A stretch of DNA of 64,000 nucleotides from Iphinoe sp. HA4291-MV1 (GTDB lineage: Bacteria > Cyanobacteriota > Cyanobacteriia > Cyanobacteriales > Nostocaceae). The stretch spans positions 124,001-188,000 of the forward strand of contig JAHHHH010000002.1 in the NCBI GenBank assembly GCA_019359415.1, in the 5' to 3' direction. The notes beneath the pieces were generated by a model. That model had not been told where the DNA came from and ran no database searches. It saw only the letters and a program-made list of their open reading frames with translations. The position numbers and the translations under genes are program-made. How positions within the stretch are numbered: the stretch's first letter is position 1; each line of letters opens with the position of its first letter. Below, piece after piece: positions 37,356 to 48,786 of the stretch.

Positions 37356-38206
37356 AATTTGCAATTTCCTTGGTAAAAACAATTGTTTAAAGTACTGAAG
37401 AATTCATTCAAACTGTAGTTTTTGAGTATAGAGAAAATTTTGAATCACTTAATACACTCAATCCTCCATACTCGACATCATTTTTAACAGAGAAGCAGAG
37501 TGCGTCAATTGTCTAAGTCAAGAAATAATGACATGAGTTTCGAGCGAGAATGGGATATGATATTGTATATATGGGCTTTCTATATCTTGAAAAAAAGCAA
37601 AAAACTGTTTCTGTATAACTATCAAAATGACGAGACGAGCGCTAAGTGACATGAGTGCTCCTAATATATGACAGCAGCTTTAGTTGTCAAAATTAAAGTG
37701 ATGGGATCTTCCATGCTTCCTCAAATTCGGTATGCAAGTTAAATCATGCTACTAGCAATGCAATTGACAAGAATGAGTTAATAAAATTTAGAACAACTTA
37801 AGGATATATAAGATAGGAATTGTCAAATGACCCTATAGTGTAATACGCTGAATTTGTTACCAAACCGCTAGAATTGTAGATTTAAAAGTAGTAAAGACAT
37901 ATGTTTGAGTTTTTCAGGTAAGCCATACAAGGTTAAACCTGAAAACTAGCCTTCGAGTAACAGAGAATTGAGGAATAGAATATAGACGAAAACGCTGAGG
38001 TAAACACCGTCTCCTTAAGTCAAGACAATTACATAAAATAACGAAAGGTTTTAACACGGGTAAAGCAAAAATAAAACCGAGGTTAAAATTTTTTTTCCCT
38101 AATTTTCAGTTATTCTGTATCTCTCGATATCTCTTCATTCCTGATTTAGCAAAATTTTCCTAACAAAAAGTAGCAAAAATTGTAACCAAGACGTCAGGGA
38201 TTGTCT
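37356..38206. other. Long divergent region upstream of glutamate synthase
   Basis: 850 bp without a gene, AT-rich, little repeated. It must contain the promoters of the divergent genes. I looked for an NtcA-type GTA-N8-TAC site and did not find a convincing one. Confidence 0.5.
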
Positions 38207-41200
38207 ATGAATAAAAAACGGGTGAATCAAAAACAGAAAATGACATCACTAGAGACTTCCTCAAAGTGTAACTATCAAGGACAAAGATGGCTCGTAGAGG
38301 AACGAGATGCATGTGGCGTGGGTTTTATTGCCCATCGCCAAAACCATGCCAACCATGAAATAGTGGAAAAGGCGTTGGCTGCTTTGACTTGCTTGGAACA
38401 CCGAGGCGGTTGTAGCGCAGATCAAGACTCTGGTGATGGCGCGGGAATATTGACCGCGATACCTTGGACGTTGTTCCAACAGGATTTGGCTATGCGCGGG
38501 ATACAACTTCCTACTGAAAATATTGCTGTGGGGATGATTTTTTTACCACAAGAGCCACAAGCAGTGCAAAAAGCGCGTGCAGTTGTTGAGCAAGTCGCAG
38601 AGTCGGAAAAATTAATTGTACTGGGCTGGCGAGTAGTACCCGTGCAACCAAAATTACTAGGGGTACAAGCAAGAGAAAATCAACCTCAAATTGAACAAAT
38701 CTTCTTAGCCTCTCAAGACAAAAGTGGCGATGAACTGGAACGTCAAGTGTATATTACCCGCCGCCGAATTCATAAAGTTATTCGCCAACTCAATAGCACT
38801 TGGTCAGAAGACTTTTATATCTGCTCCCTATCGAACCGCACAATTGTTTACAAAGGCATGGTGCGTTCTGCAGTATTGGGAGAGTTCTATCACGATTTAA
38901 AAAATCCATCATACACAAGCGCTTTTGCTGTCTATCACCGCCGCTTTAGTACCAATACCATGCCCAAATGGCCCCTAGCTCAACCCATGCGGCTTTTGGG
39001 TCATAACGGCGAAATCAATACCTTATTGGGTAATATCAACTGGATGATGGCACGAGAAGCTAGTTTGTATCATCCAGTGTGGGGCGTTGGCGCAACCTCT
39101 GGAGAGGAGACTCGCCTCAATGAATTGAAGCCGTTTGTCCATATTGACAACAGCGACTCAGCTACTTTAGATAACGTGTTCGAGTTACTGGTATGTTCTG
39201 GACGCAGCCCACTGGAAGCCTTGATGATTATGGTTCCAGAGGCTTACCAGAATCAGCCGGAGCTGCGTAATTACCCAGAGATAGTTGATTTCTACGAATA
39301 CTATAGTGGTCTGCAAGAAGCATGGGATGGACCAGCATTGTTGGTGTTTAGTGATGGGCGCAAAGTTGGTGCAACGCTAGACCGCAATGGTTTAAGACCA
39401 GCTCGTTACTGCATTACCAAGGATGACTACATTGTCGTAGCTTCTGAAGCAGGAGTCGTGAACATAGACGAAGCCAACATCCTGGAAAAAGGTAGACTTG
39501 GTCCTGGGCAAATGATTGCTGTGGATTTAGAAACTCAAGAGGTGCTGAAGAATTGGGAGATTAAGCAGCGCATTGCCCAAAGCAAACCATATGGGGAATG
39601 GGTGCGCCAGTACCGCCAAGAACTCAAAGTGCGATTGAGTGGTGATTCGTCAGCAGTTAATGGTAATGGTGTCAATGGGAACGGACATTCCACAACAAAT
39701 AAAATTGAAAGACTTGCCTTGCTGCGACAGCAAGTAGCTTTTGGTTACACCACAGAAGATGTGGAAATGGTTATTCAGCCAATGGCGATCGAAGGTAAAG
39801 AGCCAACTTTCTGCATGGGGGACGATATTCCCTTAGCAGTCCTGTCAGAAAAATCCCACCTGCTTTATGACTATTTCAAACAGCGCTTTGCTCAGGTGAC
39901 GAACCCTGCAATTGATCCCCTGAGAGAAAGCCTGGTCATGTCTTTGAAAGTAGAACTGGGTGAGCGAGGTAACTTACTACAGCCAAAACCAGAATATGCT
40001 CGCAGAATTAAGCTGGATTCTCCAGTACTATATGAGGCAGAATTGGAGGCTATCAAGCTGTCGGGATTTGCCACTGCTGAATTATCAACTCTGTTTGAAA
40101 TAGCTGCAGGTCCAGAAGGATTAAAAGCAGCAGTTCAGTCTTTGCAAGCACAAGCTGCTGAATCAGTGCGGACAGGAGCTAAGATACTTATCCTCAGCGA
40201 CAGGGTAGGTAATAGCATTGATACTGAATACACTTATATTCCCCCTCTACTCGCGGTAGGTGCAGTACACCATCACCTCATCCACGAAGGACTGCGGATG
40301 AAAACATCTCTCGTCATTGAGACGGCACAGTGCTGGAGTACACATCACTTTGCGTGTCTTATTGGCTATGGCGCAGCTGCTGTTTGTCCGTATATGGCTT
40401 TGGATACTGTGCGTGATTGGTGGTTCGACCCGAAAACCCAACAGTTTATGGAACGGGGTAAAATCACTGCCATCAGCTTGGAGCAAGCGATCGCCAATTA
40501 TCGCCAAGCAGTAGAAAGTGGTTTGCTCAAGATTCTCTCCAAAATGGGGATTTCCTTGCTCTCTAGCTATCAAGCAGCGCAAATCTTTGAAGCAATTGGC
40601 ATTGGTCAAGATTTATTAGAACTGGGATTCTATGGTACGACTTCCCGCATAGGTGGTCTTAGCGTAAGCGAACTCGCTCAAGAAGTGCTGGCGTTCCACA
40701 GCAAAGCTTTCCCAGAACTCACAACTAAGAAGTTAGAAAACCTTGGGTTTGTCAACTACCGTCCTAACGGTGAGTACCACATGAACAGCCCAGAATTGGC
40801 AAAAGCGTTGCACAAAGCAGTGGATGGTACTCACTACGACCACTACGAAGTTTACAAGAAGCACCTGCAAAACAGACCACTCACAGCGTTACGTGACTTG
40901 CTGGATTTCCAAAGCGATCGCTCTCCTATTTCTGTTGAAGAGGTCGAGTCAGTCAATGAGATTGTCAAACGCTTCTGTACTGGTGGGATGTCATTGGGAG
41001 CACTGTCGCGGGAAGCTCACGAAACTTTAGCGATCGCTATGAACCGCCTTGGTGGTAAATCTAACTCTGGGGAAGGTGGCGAAGATCCAGTACGTTACAT
41101 AGTTCTGGATGACGTAGACCAAACAGGTCACTCGCCAACCTTACCGCATTTAAAAGGATTGCGGAATAACGATACCGCTTCCAGTGCGATTAAGCAAGTT

Positions 41201-42922
41201 GCATCGGGACGCTTTGGTGTGACGCCAGAGTACCTGATGAGCGCCAAACAAATTGAAATCAAAATCGCCCAAGGTGCAAAACCAGGAGAAGGTGGACAGC
41301 TTCCAGGGAAAAAGGTCAGCCCTTACATTGCGATGTTGCGACGCTCTAAGCCTGGAGTGACATTGATTTCACCGCCACCGCACCACGACATCTATTCCAT
41401 CGAAGACTTGGCACAACTCATTTTTGATCTGCACCAAATTAACCCGAAAGCTTGTGTATCGGTGAAGTTGGTAGCAGAAATTGGTATTGGTACCATCGCC
41501 GCTGGTGTGGCGAAAGCAAACGCTGATATCATTCAGATTTCCGGTCACGATGGCGGTACAGGAGCTTCACCACTCAGTTCGATTAAACACGCTGGTTCTC
41601 CGTGGGAACTCGGTTTAACTGAAGTGCATCGTGTGCTTCTAGAAAATAGCTTGCGCGATCGCGTGATTTTGCGCGTAGATGGTGGCTTCAAGAGCGGCTG
41701 GGACGTGCTGATGGGCGCATTGATGGGCGGAGAAGAATTTGGCTTTGGTTCCATCGCCATGATTGCTGAAGGCTGTATCATGGCGCGAATTTGCCACACC
41801 AATAATTGCCCTGTGGGTGTCGCCTCCCAGAAAGAAGAACTGCGCAAGCGCTTTACCGGAATGCCAGAACATGTCGTCAACTTCTTCTACTTTATTGCCG
41901 AAGAAGTCCGTAGCCTTTTAGCAAGACTTGGCTACCGTTCCTTAAGAGAAGTCATTGGACGTGCTGACTTGCTGAAGGTTCAAGAAGACGTACACATACA
42001 TAAGACACAGGCGCTGAATCTAGACTGCTTGCTTCAACTACCAGATACAAGAGAAAATCGCAATTGGTTAGTGCATGAGCAAGTCCACAGCAACGGTGTG
42101 GTTTTGGATGACCAATTGCTTGCTGATCCAAATATTCAAGCTGCCATTCGCAACCAGTCTTCTGTCAGTAAAACAGTAGCAGTGGTTAATACCAACAGAA
42201 CTGTTGGCGCACGGATAGCAGGGGTGATTGCTTCTCGCTATGGCAATAATGGCTTTGAAGGACAAATTCACCTTAATTTCAAAGGTAGTGTTGGGCAAAG
42301 TTTTGGTGCTTTTAATCTTCCCGGTATGATTCTCAGCCTTGAAGGGGAAGCAAATGACTATGTTGGTAAGGGAATGAACGGTGGTGAGATTATCATCAAA
42401 CCCCCAGCAAATGCCAGTTATAACCCTGCACAAAACGTGATTATTGGCAATACCTGCCTTTACGGTGCGACTGGTGGCGTCTTGTTTGCTGGAGGTTTAG
42501 CCGGAGAACGTTTCGCTGTACGTAACTCCAAGGGAACAGCAGTCATTGAAGGAGCAGGGGATCACTGCTGTGAGTACATGACTGGTGGCGTGGTTGTCGT
42601 TCTCGGAAAAGTCGGACGCAACGTCGCAGCCGGGATGACTGGTGGACTAGCATACTTCTTAGATGAAGATGGTTTGTTTCCTGAGTTAGTCAACCGGGAA
42701 ATTGTTAAACTCCAACGTGTCATTACCTCAACTGGTGAGAAGCAACTGCAAGAGTTAATCAGAGCTCATGCTGAACGTACTGGTTCACAAAAGGCGAAGA
42801 TGATTCTAGAGAATTGGCAGGAGTTCTTGCCTAAGTTCTGGCAAGTGGTTCCGCCTTCGGAAGCGGATAGTCCACAGGCTAATCCCCAAGTTGTGGAGGA
42901 AAAACAGCTTGTGAGTTATTAA
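38207..42922 (+). CDS. gltB: Ferredoxin-type glutamate synthase large subunit
   Basis: A 1571-residue glutamate synthase (GOGAT), making two glutamates from glutamine and 2-oxoglutarate. The N-terminal glutamine amidotransferase starts at Cys in [11 protein letters not shown] (residue about 37), after a leader cleaved off in the family. A central domain follows, then the FMN domain ([30 protein letters not shown]) with Cys residues of the 3Fe-4S cluster in [15 protein letters not shown], and the C-terminal beta-helix GXXGXXXG domain. No small subunit gene is adjacent and the sequence fits ferredoxin-dependent Gls[12 protein letters not shown] insert near residue 485 is low-complexity. ATG 38207 or 38240 could start it. 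Confidence 0.95.
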   Translation: MNKKRVNQKQKMTSLETSSKCNYQGQRWLVEERDACGVGFIAHRQNHANHEIVEKALAALTCLEHRGGCSADQDSGDGAGILTAIPWTLFQQDLAMRGIQLPTENIAVGMIFLPQEPQAVQKARAVVEQVAESEKLIVLGWRVVPVQPKLLGVQARENQPQIEQIFLASQDKSGDELERQVYITRRRIHKVIRQLNSTWSEDFYICSLSNRTIVYKGMVRSAVLGEFYHDLKNPSYTSAFAVYHRRFSTNTMPKWPLAQPMRLLGHNGEINTLLGNINWMMAREASLYHPVWGVGATSGEETRLNELKPFVHIDNSDSATLDNVFELLVCSGRSPLEALMIMVPEAYQNQPELRNYPEIVDFYEYYSGLQEAWDGPALLVFSDGRKVGATLDRNGLRPARYCITKDDYIVVASEAGVVNIDEANILEKGRLGPGQMIAVDLETQEVLKNWEIKQRIAQSKPYGEWVRQYRQELKVRLSGDSSAVNGNGVNGNGHSTTNKIERLALLRQQVAFGYTTEDVEMVIQPMAIEGKEPTFCMGDDIPLAVLSEKSHLLYDYFKQRFAQVTNPAIDPLRESLVMSLKVELGERGNLLQPKPEYARRIKLDSPVLYEAELEAIKLSGFATAELSTLFEIAAGPEGLKAAVQSLQAQAAESVRTGAKILILSDRVGNSIDTEYTYIPPLLAVGAVHHHLIHEGLRMKTSLVIETAQCWSTHHFACLIGYGAAAVCPYMALDTVRDWWFDPKTQQFMERGKITAISLEQAIANYRQAVESGLLKILSKMGISLLSSYQAAQIFEAIGIGQDLLELGFYGTTSRIGGLSVSELAQEVLAFHSKAFPELTTKKLENLGFVNYRPNGEYHMNSPELAKALHKAVDGTHYDHYEVYKKHLQNRPLTALRDLLDFQSDRSPISVEEVESVNEIVKRFCTGGMSLGALSREAHETLAIAMNRLGGKSNSGEGGEDPVRYIVLDDVDQTGHSPTLPHLKGLRNNDTASSAIKQVASGRFGVTPEYLMSAKQIEIKIAQGAKPGEGGQLPGKKVSPYIAMLRRSKPGVTLISPPPHHDIYSIEDLAQLIFDLHQINPKACVSVKLVAEIGIGTIAAGVAKANADIIQISGHDGGTGASPLSSIKHAGSPWELGLTEVHRVLLENSLRDRVILRVDGGFKSGWDVLMGALMGGEEFGFGSIAMIAEGCIMARICHTNNCPVGVASQKEELRKRFTGMPEHVVNFFYFIAEEVRSLLARLGYRSLREVIGRADLLKVQEDVHIHKTQALNLDCLLQLPDTRENRNWLVHEQVHSNGVVLDDQLLADPNIQAAIRNQSSVSKTVAVVNTNRTVGARIAGVIASRYGNNGFEGQIHLNFKGSVGQSFGAFNLPGMILSLEGEANDYVGKGMNGGEIIIKPPANASYNPAQNVIIGNTCLYGATGGVLFAGGLAGERFAVRNSKGTAVIEGAGDHCCEYMTGGVVVVLGKVGRNVAAGMTGGLAYFLDEDGLFPELVNREIVKLQRVITSTGEKQLQELIRAHAERTGSQKAKMILENWQEFLPKFWQVVPPSEADSPQANPQVVEEKQLVSY

Positions 42923-42957
42923 TTTTGATTTAAGAGGATTTGGAACCGCAGATGCAC

Positions 42958-42994
42958 GCAGATGCAAGCAGATAAATTACCTGCTTGCATCTGT
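42958..42994 (+). terminator. Candidate terminator after glutamate synthase
   Basis: CAGATGCAAGCAG, a 9-nt loop, CTGCTTGCATCTG: a 13-bp perfect stem, 36 bp after the stop. No strong T-run follows, so it may instead be a repeat-derived hairpin (related words occur at 25124-25288). Confidence 0.55.
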
Positions 42995-43173
42995 GTTTAT
43001 GCATAATTTTGTCACACAGTATAAGCTTCCCCATCTGCCTTACTTTGGAGGACTATATTGCCATTTTTCAATAGTAAATTTCCAGGCATTGTATACCTTG
43101 TCTATTAGACACATCCGGAATATTAACTAGGTACTAAAAAAATGGTAGAACGGGATTTTAACCGTCTACCAAA

Positions 43174-44054
43174 ATGAAAAATCCACTTGATTATATTCAA
43201 GAATATCCGCACCGCACAAAACAAATTCTGGGAATAACCAAGACCAATTTCGAGACTTGTTAGCACAAGCCGAAAAGCATCATAACGAACTTCAAGCTGA
43301 AATAGAACTTAATCACAGAAGAGGTGTGTTTGTGTTTATTTTACTTGAGACAGATGCCAACATTTGAGGTTTTAGGGTTACACTTTGGAATCTCAAAAAC
43401 TGAGGCTAATGATACATTTCATTACTGGCTAAAAATATTACGGAGTATCTTGCCTGCTAGCCTGCTCGAACAAGTTGAAAAACAGGACAGTGACTACGCG
43501 ATTGCGCGGAGCGCACTGCCCTTCGGGCAATCGCGTTAGAATTATTGAAGGAGTTTAAGTTAATCGTGGACAGTATGGAACAGCCACGCGAACGCCCTTC
43601 CGACAATCAGGAACAGAAAGAGTATTTTTCGGGTAATCAAAAACAGCACACATTTAAAAACCAATTTATTATCTTACCAGAAGGAAAAGATATTGTCGAT
43701 ATAGAGGTAGGAGAAAAAGGACCAACGAGCGATATTAGCTTGTTTCGGGAGCAACAAGAAAAGTTTGAAGCCAACCAAATGTTTGAAGGAGATAAGGCAT
43801 ATCAAGGAGGAGAGAATATTACGACCCCCCACAAGAAGCCACGAAAAAGAGAGTTAACTGCAAACCAAAAAGCAGAAAACAAAGAGTTTTCCAGTCAACG
43901 CATCTTTGTTGAACATGTAATTAGACTCGTCAAAATTTTCCAGATTGCACGGCAAAGATTTTCACTTAATTCTCGAACTTATGAGGAGGTAATTCTTACC
44001 ATTTGTGGATTGGTTAGGCTCAGAATTGGTGCGCTAATTTTGCCATCTTCATGA
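43174..44054 (+). pseudogene. Decayed IS5-family transposase
   Basis: A broken DDE transposase of the IS5-like DDE_Tnp_4 type. The start is MKNPLDYIQEYPHRTKQILGITKTNF, then a frameshift and stop (a stop at about 43261). The next frame resumes LLAQAEKHHNELQAEIELNHR, then shifts again to MCLCLFYLRQMPTFEVLGLHFGISKTEAND (43324-43539). A 37-bp palindrome (43498-43534) interrupts this frame. The last part, about 43545-44054, holds KEFKLIVDSMEQP with a catalytic Asp and SDISLFREQQ and a Glu region. No functional protein is possible. Confidence 0.88.
43498..43534. repeat. 37-bp palindromic mini-element
   Basis: Outer arms GCGATTGC and GCAATCGC with an inner GCCCTTCGGGC stem. An inverted relative lies at 60803-60837. 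It lies inside the decayed transposase. Confidence 0.75.
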
Positions 44055-44250
44055 AACTTGTAAATTTGAGGTAGGTGATGAATTAGCTATCAACATTTTT
44101 ACTGATAGTTGCTGTCAGTAACTATCCCCAACACTTATTCTTACGTTGGATCTGGTTTACAGCCAACGCTGTCGAAAGCCTGGCTCAGAGCGTGTTGCAA
44201 ATTTTCGGACGAGTCTATTGTTTCTTCATCCAAGAAATATTTATTGTTTG
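44055..44250. other. Short gap with a truncated C-terminus on the minus strand
   Basis: On the minus strand next to the IS end, a frame reads NNKYFLDEETIDSS, ending SVGCKPDPT before a stop near 44143. It may be the end of a gene cut by the IS. I do not recognise it. Confidence 0.35.
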
Positions 44251-44479
44251 TATCCCACATTCCGCACTTCAATAAGTAGCATGAAAAAACTACATTTTCG
44301 CTCAATTAAAAACTATTGTTTTTAACAATCAAGTCCCAATAAAAAATAAATTATACATACCAAAAATTCAGCTATTTTATTGTGTAGAAAAAGCTATTTA
44401 GACAGAAATATTGAAGTTTAATTTTTTAATCAGTCATGAAAACATAAGTATATCCAATAAGGAACTTTAGATTTTAAAA

Positions 44480-46210
44480 CTAAGATAATAAATAATATTT
44501 CTGACAAGTAGTAGGTAGAAATTGTAATATGTAATAACGTGACTCTGTTAAGTTAAGAATTTGTTTAAACCCTTGTATAATCAGAAGATGAATCCCTTGA
44601 AAACATTGGAATATCCAGCGTAAAGTAGGGGATTCTGTTGGTTGATTCAGTTGGTTTTTAACTTTAGCTTTTTGGTGCTTCAATGACATTCTTAATTGTC
44701 TTTGCCCCAAATTATAAACGAAAAGACATAATGACATTAACATCATCATCGTCTCTACTCTTTCGGGATTCTTCACAAACAGACTATCAGCAAAAAATAA
44801 TGGATCTTTGATAAATCTAAACCCTCTTTCTGTTGATTGCTGCTCCTTATATATTCTCAGGATTTCTCTTGGTTCTAACTTGGTGGTATCTAAAATATTG
44901 GTTGCTAGAATAAATCTGCCACAAGAGTTTTGTTGTTGTGTGATTAACTCCTGATTTTCTATTAATTTACCTCTAACTCGATAGACTGCTTTTTTCCCTT
45001 TATTTAACGTCTCGATAATTTCTAAGTCCGATATTTCATGATATTTTAATTTGGCTGCTAGTTCTTTAATTTTTAACTCAGCTAAAGATTGCTGTTCAAA
45101 TTCTTCCTGTTCTAATCTAGCTACTTGTTTGCTAGTTTTTAGCAACTCTTCTTGGATTTTTTGGTTAAGTTTCTTTAAGTCTGCTTCTTTTCTCTCTGAA
45201 CTTTCTACTAATAGCCATCTTTGTTCTATTCCCCCATAAGATACTTGTTCTTCTTGATAGCTATATCCTTTAATTTCACTGGCTTTCAGTTCTTCACTTG
45301 TGAATGCTTTTATGAAGTTTTTGGCTTTCTTAATCGATAAAGGTACTCGACTTATCCACTTCATATTTGACATTAATTGTAAATTACTCTCACTGTATAA
45401 TGCACTGTCACGGGGTCTGACACGTAAGAAATGAGCGGAACCTTGTTTTTGTTGATCTGTGTTGTCATCTCGCGTACTCGAAGTATGAAGGTTCCGCTCA
45501 TTTTTAGGGGACAATGCGTCAGCCACCATGATACTTTCAAAATCTATTTGTTTGGAATACTCTACTAGAATGTGAGCGAATATCGCTTTGTCTGATTCAT
45601 TTCCTGATGCTCCTCTAAAAAATAAGGGTATATCACCATCACTACTTACTATTAAATCTAATATACATTGTTTTAGATCGGGACGATGGTCACGAGAATA
45701 TCCGTGTGTAATTATAATCGGATTTTCTCGACTCATTTCTAATTCTTTCTCTAGTGCAACTGGGCAATTTTTATATTCTCCATGTAAATGTAATGAGGTG
45801 GAATCCAAGTGGGAATATTTAGTTTCTATTCCATATTTTTTGACGACTTCTAAGGCAATTATTAGGAATAATTCAGTTAATCCATATTTAGAGAGTTTAT
45901 CCATGACTCTACCTATCTTGTCATCATTTAAATCTGATGCTTTTATCTCTACTCCTAGCAAATGTTCTACAGCTTTATCTTCAAAGAATTGAGAAAATAA
46001 ATATAATGGTCTTGAGACAAAACCAAGTCCATTGAGAATGATTGCTTTGACTACAACTCCAGTATTCACTTTCTCTCTAGTATCTATTGAAAATATCTCA
46101 TTAATTTTTTCCACTATTCCTGCCTCATCTATTATTCCTGCTATTATTCCTAAGTGATCTACGTTTTTACTCTCTAACTCTTTTTTTTGGTCATTCATAT
46201 TTTCTAGCAT
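44480..46210 (-). CDS. IS1634-family transposase
   Basis: A 576-residue transposase. The N-terminal part is typical (VDHLGIIAGIIDEAGIVEKINE, VVVKAIILNGLGFVSRPLYLFSQFF, LNDDKIGRVMDKL). The DDE core has SHLDSTSLHLHGEY near 135 and a second Asp motif, MVAD near 230, then a Glu region (EQQSTERGFRFIKDPLFFADSLFVKNPERV near 490). Between MVAD and SALYSESNLQ lies an extra stretch of about 36 residues that comes from a palindromic insertion (45402-45517). The frame remains open. Whether the enzyme is active is uncertain, since the extra stretch lies near the active site. It is the only gene of the IS. Confidence 0.88.
   Translation of the reverse strand: MLENMNDQKKELESKNVDHLGIIAGIIDEAGIVEKINEIFSIDTREKVNTGVVVKAIILNGLGFVSRPLYLFSQFFEDKAVEHLLGVEIKASDLNDDKIGRVMDKLSKYGLTELFLIIALEVVKKYGIETKYSHLDSTSLHLHGEYKNCPVALEKELEMSRENPIIITHGYSRDHRPDLKQCILDLIVSSDGDIPLFFRGASGNESDKAIFAHILVEYSKQIDFESIMVADALSPKNERNLHTSSTRDDNTDQQKQGSAHFLRVRPRDSALYSESNLQLMSNMKWISRVPLSIKKAKNFIKAFTSEELKASEIKGYSYQEEQVSYGGIEQRWLLVESSERKEADLKKLNQKIQEELLKTSKQVARLEQEEFEQQSLAELKIKELAAKLKYHEISDLEIIETLNKGKKAVYRVRGKLIENQELITQQQNSCGRFILATNILDTTKLEPREILRIYKEQQSTERGFRFIKDPLFFADSLFVKNPERVETMMMLMSLCLFVYNLGQRQLRMSLKHQKAKVKNQLNQPTESPTLRWIFQCFQGIHLLIIQGFKQILNLTESRYYILQFLPTTCQKYYLLS
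45402..45517. mobile_element. 116-bp palindromic insertion in the transposase gene
   Basis: The ends are GCACTGTC and GACAATGC (7 of 8 inverted). Inner arms AAATGAGCGGAACCTT (45429-45444) and its exact complement (45488-45503) form a 16-bp stem. It interrupts an otherwise continuous transposase motif without breaking the frame. Confidence 0.7.
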
Positions 46211-46405
46211 TCTTATTTAACACAAACTCCAGATCTCATCTTGTCTCCTGATTTTATTGTCAATACCTTACCAATTTCAGGTTGTTGGCATTTTTTAATA
46301 TTCTCTATACTTGTTACTAAAAAAATATGTGCTTTCACTTAAGGATTTAATGCTGCTTTTTACACTCGTATATGTGTTACAAACTGAAGTGCGGAATGTG
46401 GGATA

Positions 46406-47093
46406 GAGGAGCGTGAAAAGCTTGATGGACTTCCTCAATAAAACCTTTAGAAATTTGGTGTCCCACCACTAAAGCTAAATGTTCGTAAAAGGGATCTTCT
46501 TGAAATTCTTGCTGGCGGTAGCGGTTATATTCCTTGAAATAAGGAATGGTGTACTTGCGTATCAATTTACCCAACTCAGGCATATCTAGATAAAATCGAT
46601 GACGAGAAATACCTTTAGGATGATGACGCCAATCTGTGTGTTCGGGAACGTGACATAAGTGCCAGTATTCACTCATACTCATTAGGTTGAACTCCAAAAA
46701 TCCCAACTTCCCATCTGATGGCTCAACAACAATAGCAGCCCCAGCGTCCCCTAAGGTTAACCCGCCAAGCTTAGTGCGGAGTTCCTCCTTACTGGAAATT
46801 TTATGATAAACATCGCGCTTTTGTCCATCTTGCCAAGTGGCGATGACGCGCTTGGTTTCCTCAACCATCACTTCTCCATAAGAAGTAATTATCTGTGTGT
46901 GGAAAGCCGGTTGAGCCAATTTGCGCTGTTGATGATAAAACTTCCCTTCACTGAGAAACAAGCCGTTACCTAGTACTAACTTGGAGTTATTACGCAAGAA
47001 ATGACCTTTCCTCATAAAGACCCTATTTTGCTGAGAGAAAATTTTCTTGGTGTAAGATGTGAGCGCCCAAGGGGCGCGATTACACGCCCGCAA
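46406..47093 (-). pseudogene. Chimera of cytochrome P450 and ketosynthase III fragments
   Basis: The frame begins with about 95 residues of cytochrome P450 (LVLGNGLFLSEGKFYHQQRKLAQPAFH, SYGEVMVEETKRVIATWQDGQKRDV), lacking both N-terminus and the heme-binding region. It then continues without a stop into about 130 residues of a FabH-like ketosynthase III (GGLTLGDAGAAIVVEPSD, and VGHQISKGFIEEVHQAF with the His motif). It runs into the IS end, where the last eight residues come from the terminal repeat. It looks like two biosynthetic genes fused by deletion and then cut by the IS. Confidence 0.75.
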
Positions 47094-47190
47094 CGAATGA
47101 AAGAAACACCTCTTTCCCTTCTTCCCTGTTAAGAGTTCCCTGTGTTTCTTGAGAGGTTACACAGCCGTAAAATCCGCAGGACATAACTTT

Positions 47191-47847
47191 TCATAATGTC
47201 GCTTTATGCAACTGCGCTGCCAAAGCGATCGCTGCTGGTAAAATCCGATGTTCTTGAACTTGAATTCTAGCGTGGAGTGTTTCTGGTGTATCATCAAGCA
47301 ACACAGGTACCGCCGCTTGCATCAAAATGGGACCACTATCCATTTCGAGACAAACTATATGTACAGTACAACCAGTAATTTTCACCTCAGATGCAAGGGC
47401 TTGTTCTACTGCACGTGAACCTTTAAAACTAGGTAACAAACTAGGATGGATGTTGATAATCTTGTCAGGAAACGCATCGATAAAAACTGACGTGACGAGT
47501 CGCATCCAACCTGCCATGACTACCCACCCTACATCATACTCCCGCAAAGTTTGCACGATTTGCCTATCTAATTCTTCACGGCTTTTGTAGTCGCGGTGGT
47601 TAAGAAGTATGGCAGGGATACCCCACTTTGCTGCTCGTACTGCGGCATAGGCATCTGGATTGTTGTAAATTAAAACTTGAATTTGGGCAGACAATTGCCC
47701 GTCTTTGATTGCTTGGGCAACAGCCTCAAAATTACTGCCACCTCCAGAAGCTAGAATTCCTAATTTTATGGGAGATTGTGTACTAAGTGCGTCAGCACTG
47801 ACATTGGGAGAAACTAGGCTAGGGATAAAATCAGGGCTAAGGTTCAT
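47191..47847 (-). CDS. purN: Phosphoribosylglycinamide formyltransferase
   Basis: A 218-residue PurN, the third step of purine synthesis, using 10-formyltetrahydrofolate. Motifs: ILASGGGSNFEAVAQAI, the catalytic Asn and His in INIHPSLLPSFKG, and Asp in HIVCLEMDSGPILMQAAVPV. About 28 extra N-terminal residues precede the usual start region. It is monocistronic and divergent from the DUF981 gene. Confidence 0.94.
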   Translation of the reverse strand: MNLSPDFIPSLVSPNVSADALSTQSPIKLGILASGGGSNFEAVAQAIKDGQLSAQIQVLIYNNPDAYAAVRAAKWGIPAILLNHRDYKSREELDRQIVQTLREYDVGWVVMAGWMRLVTSVFIDAFPDKIINIHPSLLPSFKGSRAVEQALASEVKITGCTVHIVCLEMDSGPILMQAAVPVLLDDTPETLHARIQVQEHRILPAAIALAAQLHKATL

Positions 47848-47917
47848 AATGGCAGGGAGGGTGAATCAGTAAATGCCAAAAATATATACTAAGTCATGGT
47901 TATTCAAAAGGTAGATT

Positions 47918-48496
47918 ATGTTTATCAACTACATCTCCTTAATGTTAATAAATTTAGTAGCTGGGCTAGTTCTCCTGGCAGGTTACGTGTATTTTGGTCT
48001 GGATCATGCAAATCAGAAGCGCTGGATACCGGGTTTTGGCATGACAGGGGCGATCGCACTTGTAACCGGCTTGCACATGATTTTCACTTGGCCCGTTACT
48101 GGAAGTTATAATATCGCTTATGGCGAAACGACGGTTTTGTTTGGAATTTTGTTTATCGCCACTGCCATAGCGCTAGCCCAAGGTTGGGATTTATTTACAG
48201 TTGCAATCTACGGTTTCTTCGCTGGACTGGCTGCCATTGTGATTGGAGTACGCATCATTAACCTAGATTTGACAAGGCGTCCGTTCATATCAGGAATAGG
48301 GTTCATCCTCACAGGATTAGCAGGAGTATTTGCTGCACCAACACTGTATTTACAAACCATACGTACCTTGCGAATAATTGGCGCGATCGTACTAATAGCC
48401 GCTGCTGGCATTTTTGCTTTTACAGGTTATTTCGCCTACTGGGGTCATCTTGCTGATTACTCCAATTGGAAACCCTTACCCATGCAAACACCTTAA
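47918..48496 (+). CDS. DUF981 family membrane protein
   Basis: A 192-residue integral membrane protein with about six hydrophobic helices (LMLINLVAGLVLLAGYVYFG, MTGAIALVTGLHMIFTWPV, TVLFGILFIATAIALA, LFTVAIYGFFAGLAAIVIGV, GIGFILTGLAGVF, IIGAIVLIAAAGIFAFTGYFAYW). It fits DUF981; function unknown. ATG 47918. It is divergent from purN. Confidence 0.8.
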   Translation: MFINYISLMLINLVAGLVLLAGYVYFGLDHANQKRWIPGFGMTGAIALVTGLHMIFTWPVTGSYNIAYGETTVLFGILFIATAIALAQGWDLFTVAIYGFFAGLAAIVIGVRIINLDLTRRPFISGIGFILTGLAGVFAAPTLYLQTIRTLRIIGAIVLIAAAGIFAFTGYFAYWGHLADYSNWKPLPMQTP

Positions 48497-48786
48497 TCAG
48501 TTTTGGTTGGAGAGTATTAAGTTCTGAGTCCATCGTTCCAGCACTAAATACTCGTTATTTAGCACTGCTTTGCTAAATAATCAAGTTTTTGCAACCTTTA
48601 TCAGAGTACTTTGACATAAAAAAAGACTTAAAGCTTTTGTTTTAAAGCTTTTACCGATTTTTATGGATTTTTTCTCAAGTTTTTTAAATTCTTTACTCAG
48701 CTTATATACTTTTGAGGTGTAATCTCAAAAATACAGTGATTTTTAGTATCCCTAGTTTGGATATATTACACCCAGATGTCAATACC

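Larger units (their letters stand above)
44251..46405 (-). mobile_element. IS1634-type insertion sequence with 20-bp terminal inverted repeats
   Basis: Left end TATCCCACATTCCGCACTTC and right end its exact reverse complement, enclosing one transposase gene on the minus strand (total 2155 bp). No matching short target duplication is visible on the flanks (TTGTTTG left, GAGGAGC right), so a deletion or recombination at the ends is possible. The element cuts the chimeric P450/ketosynthase gene to the right. Confidence 0.85.
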
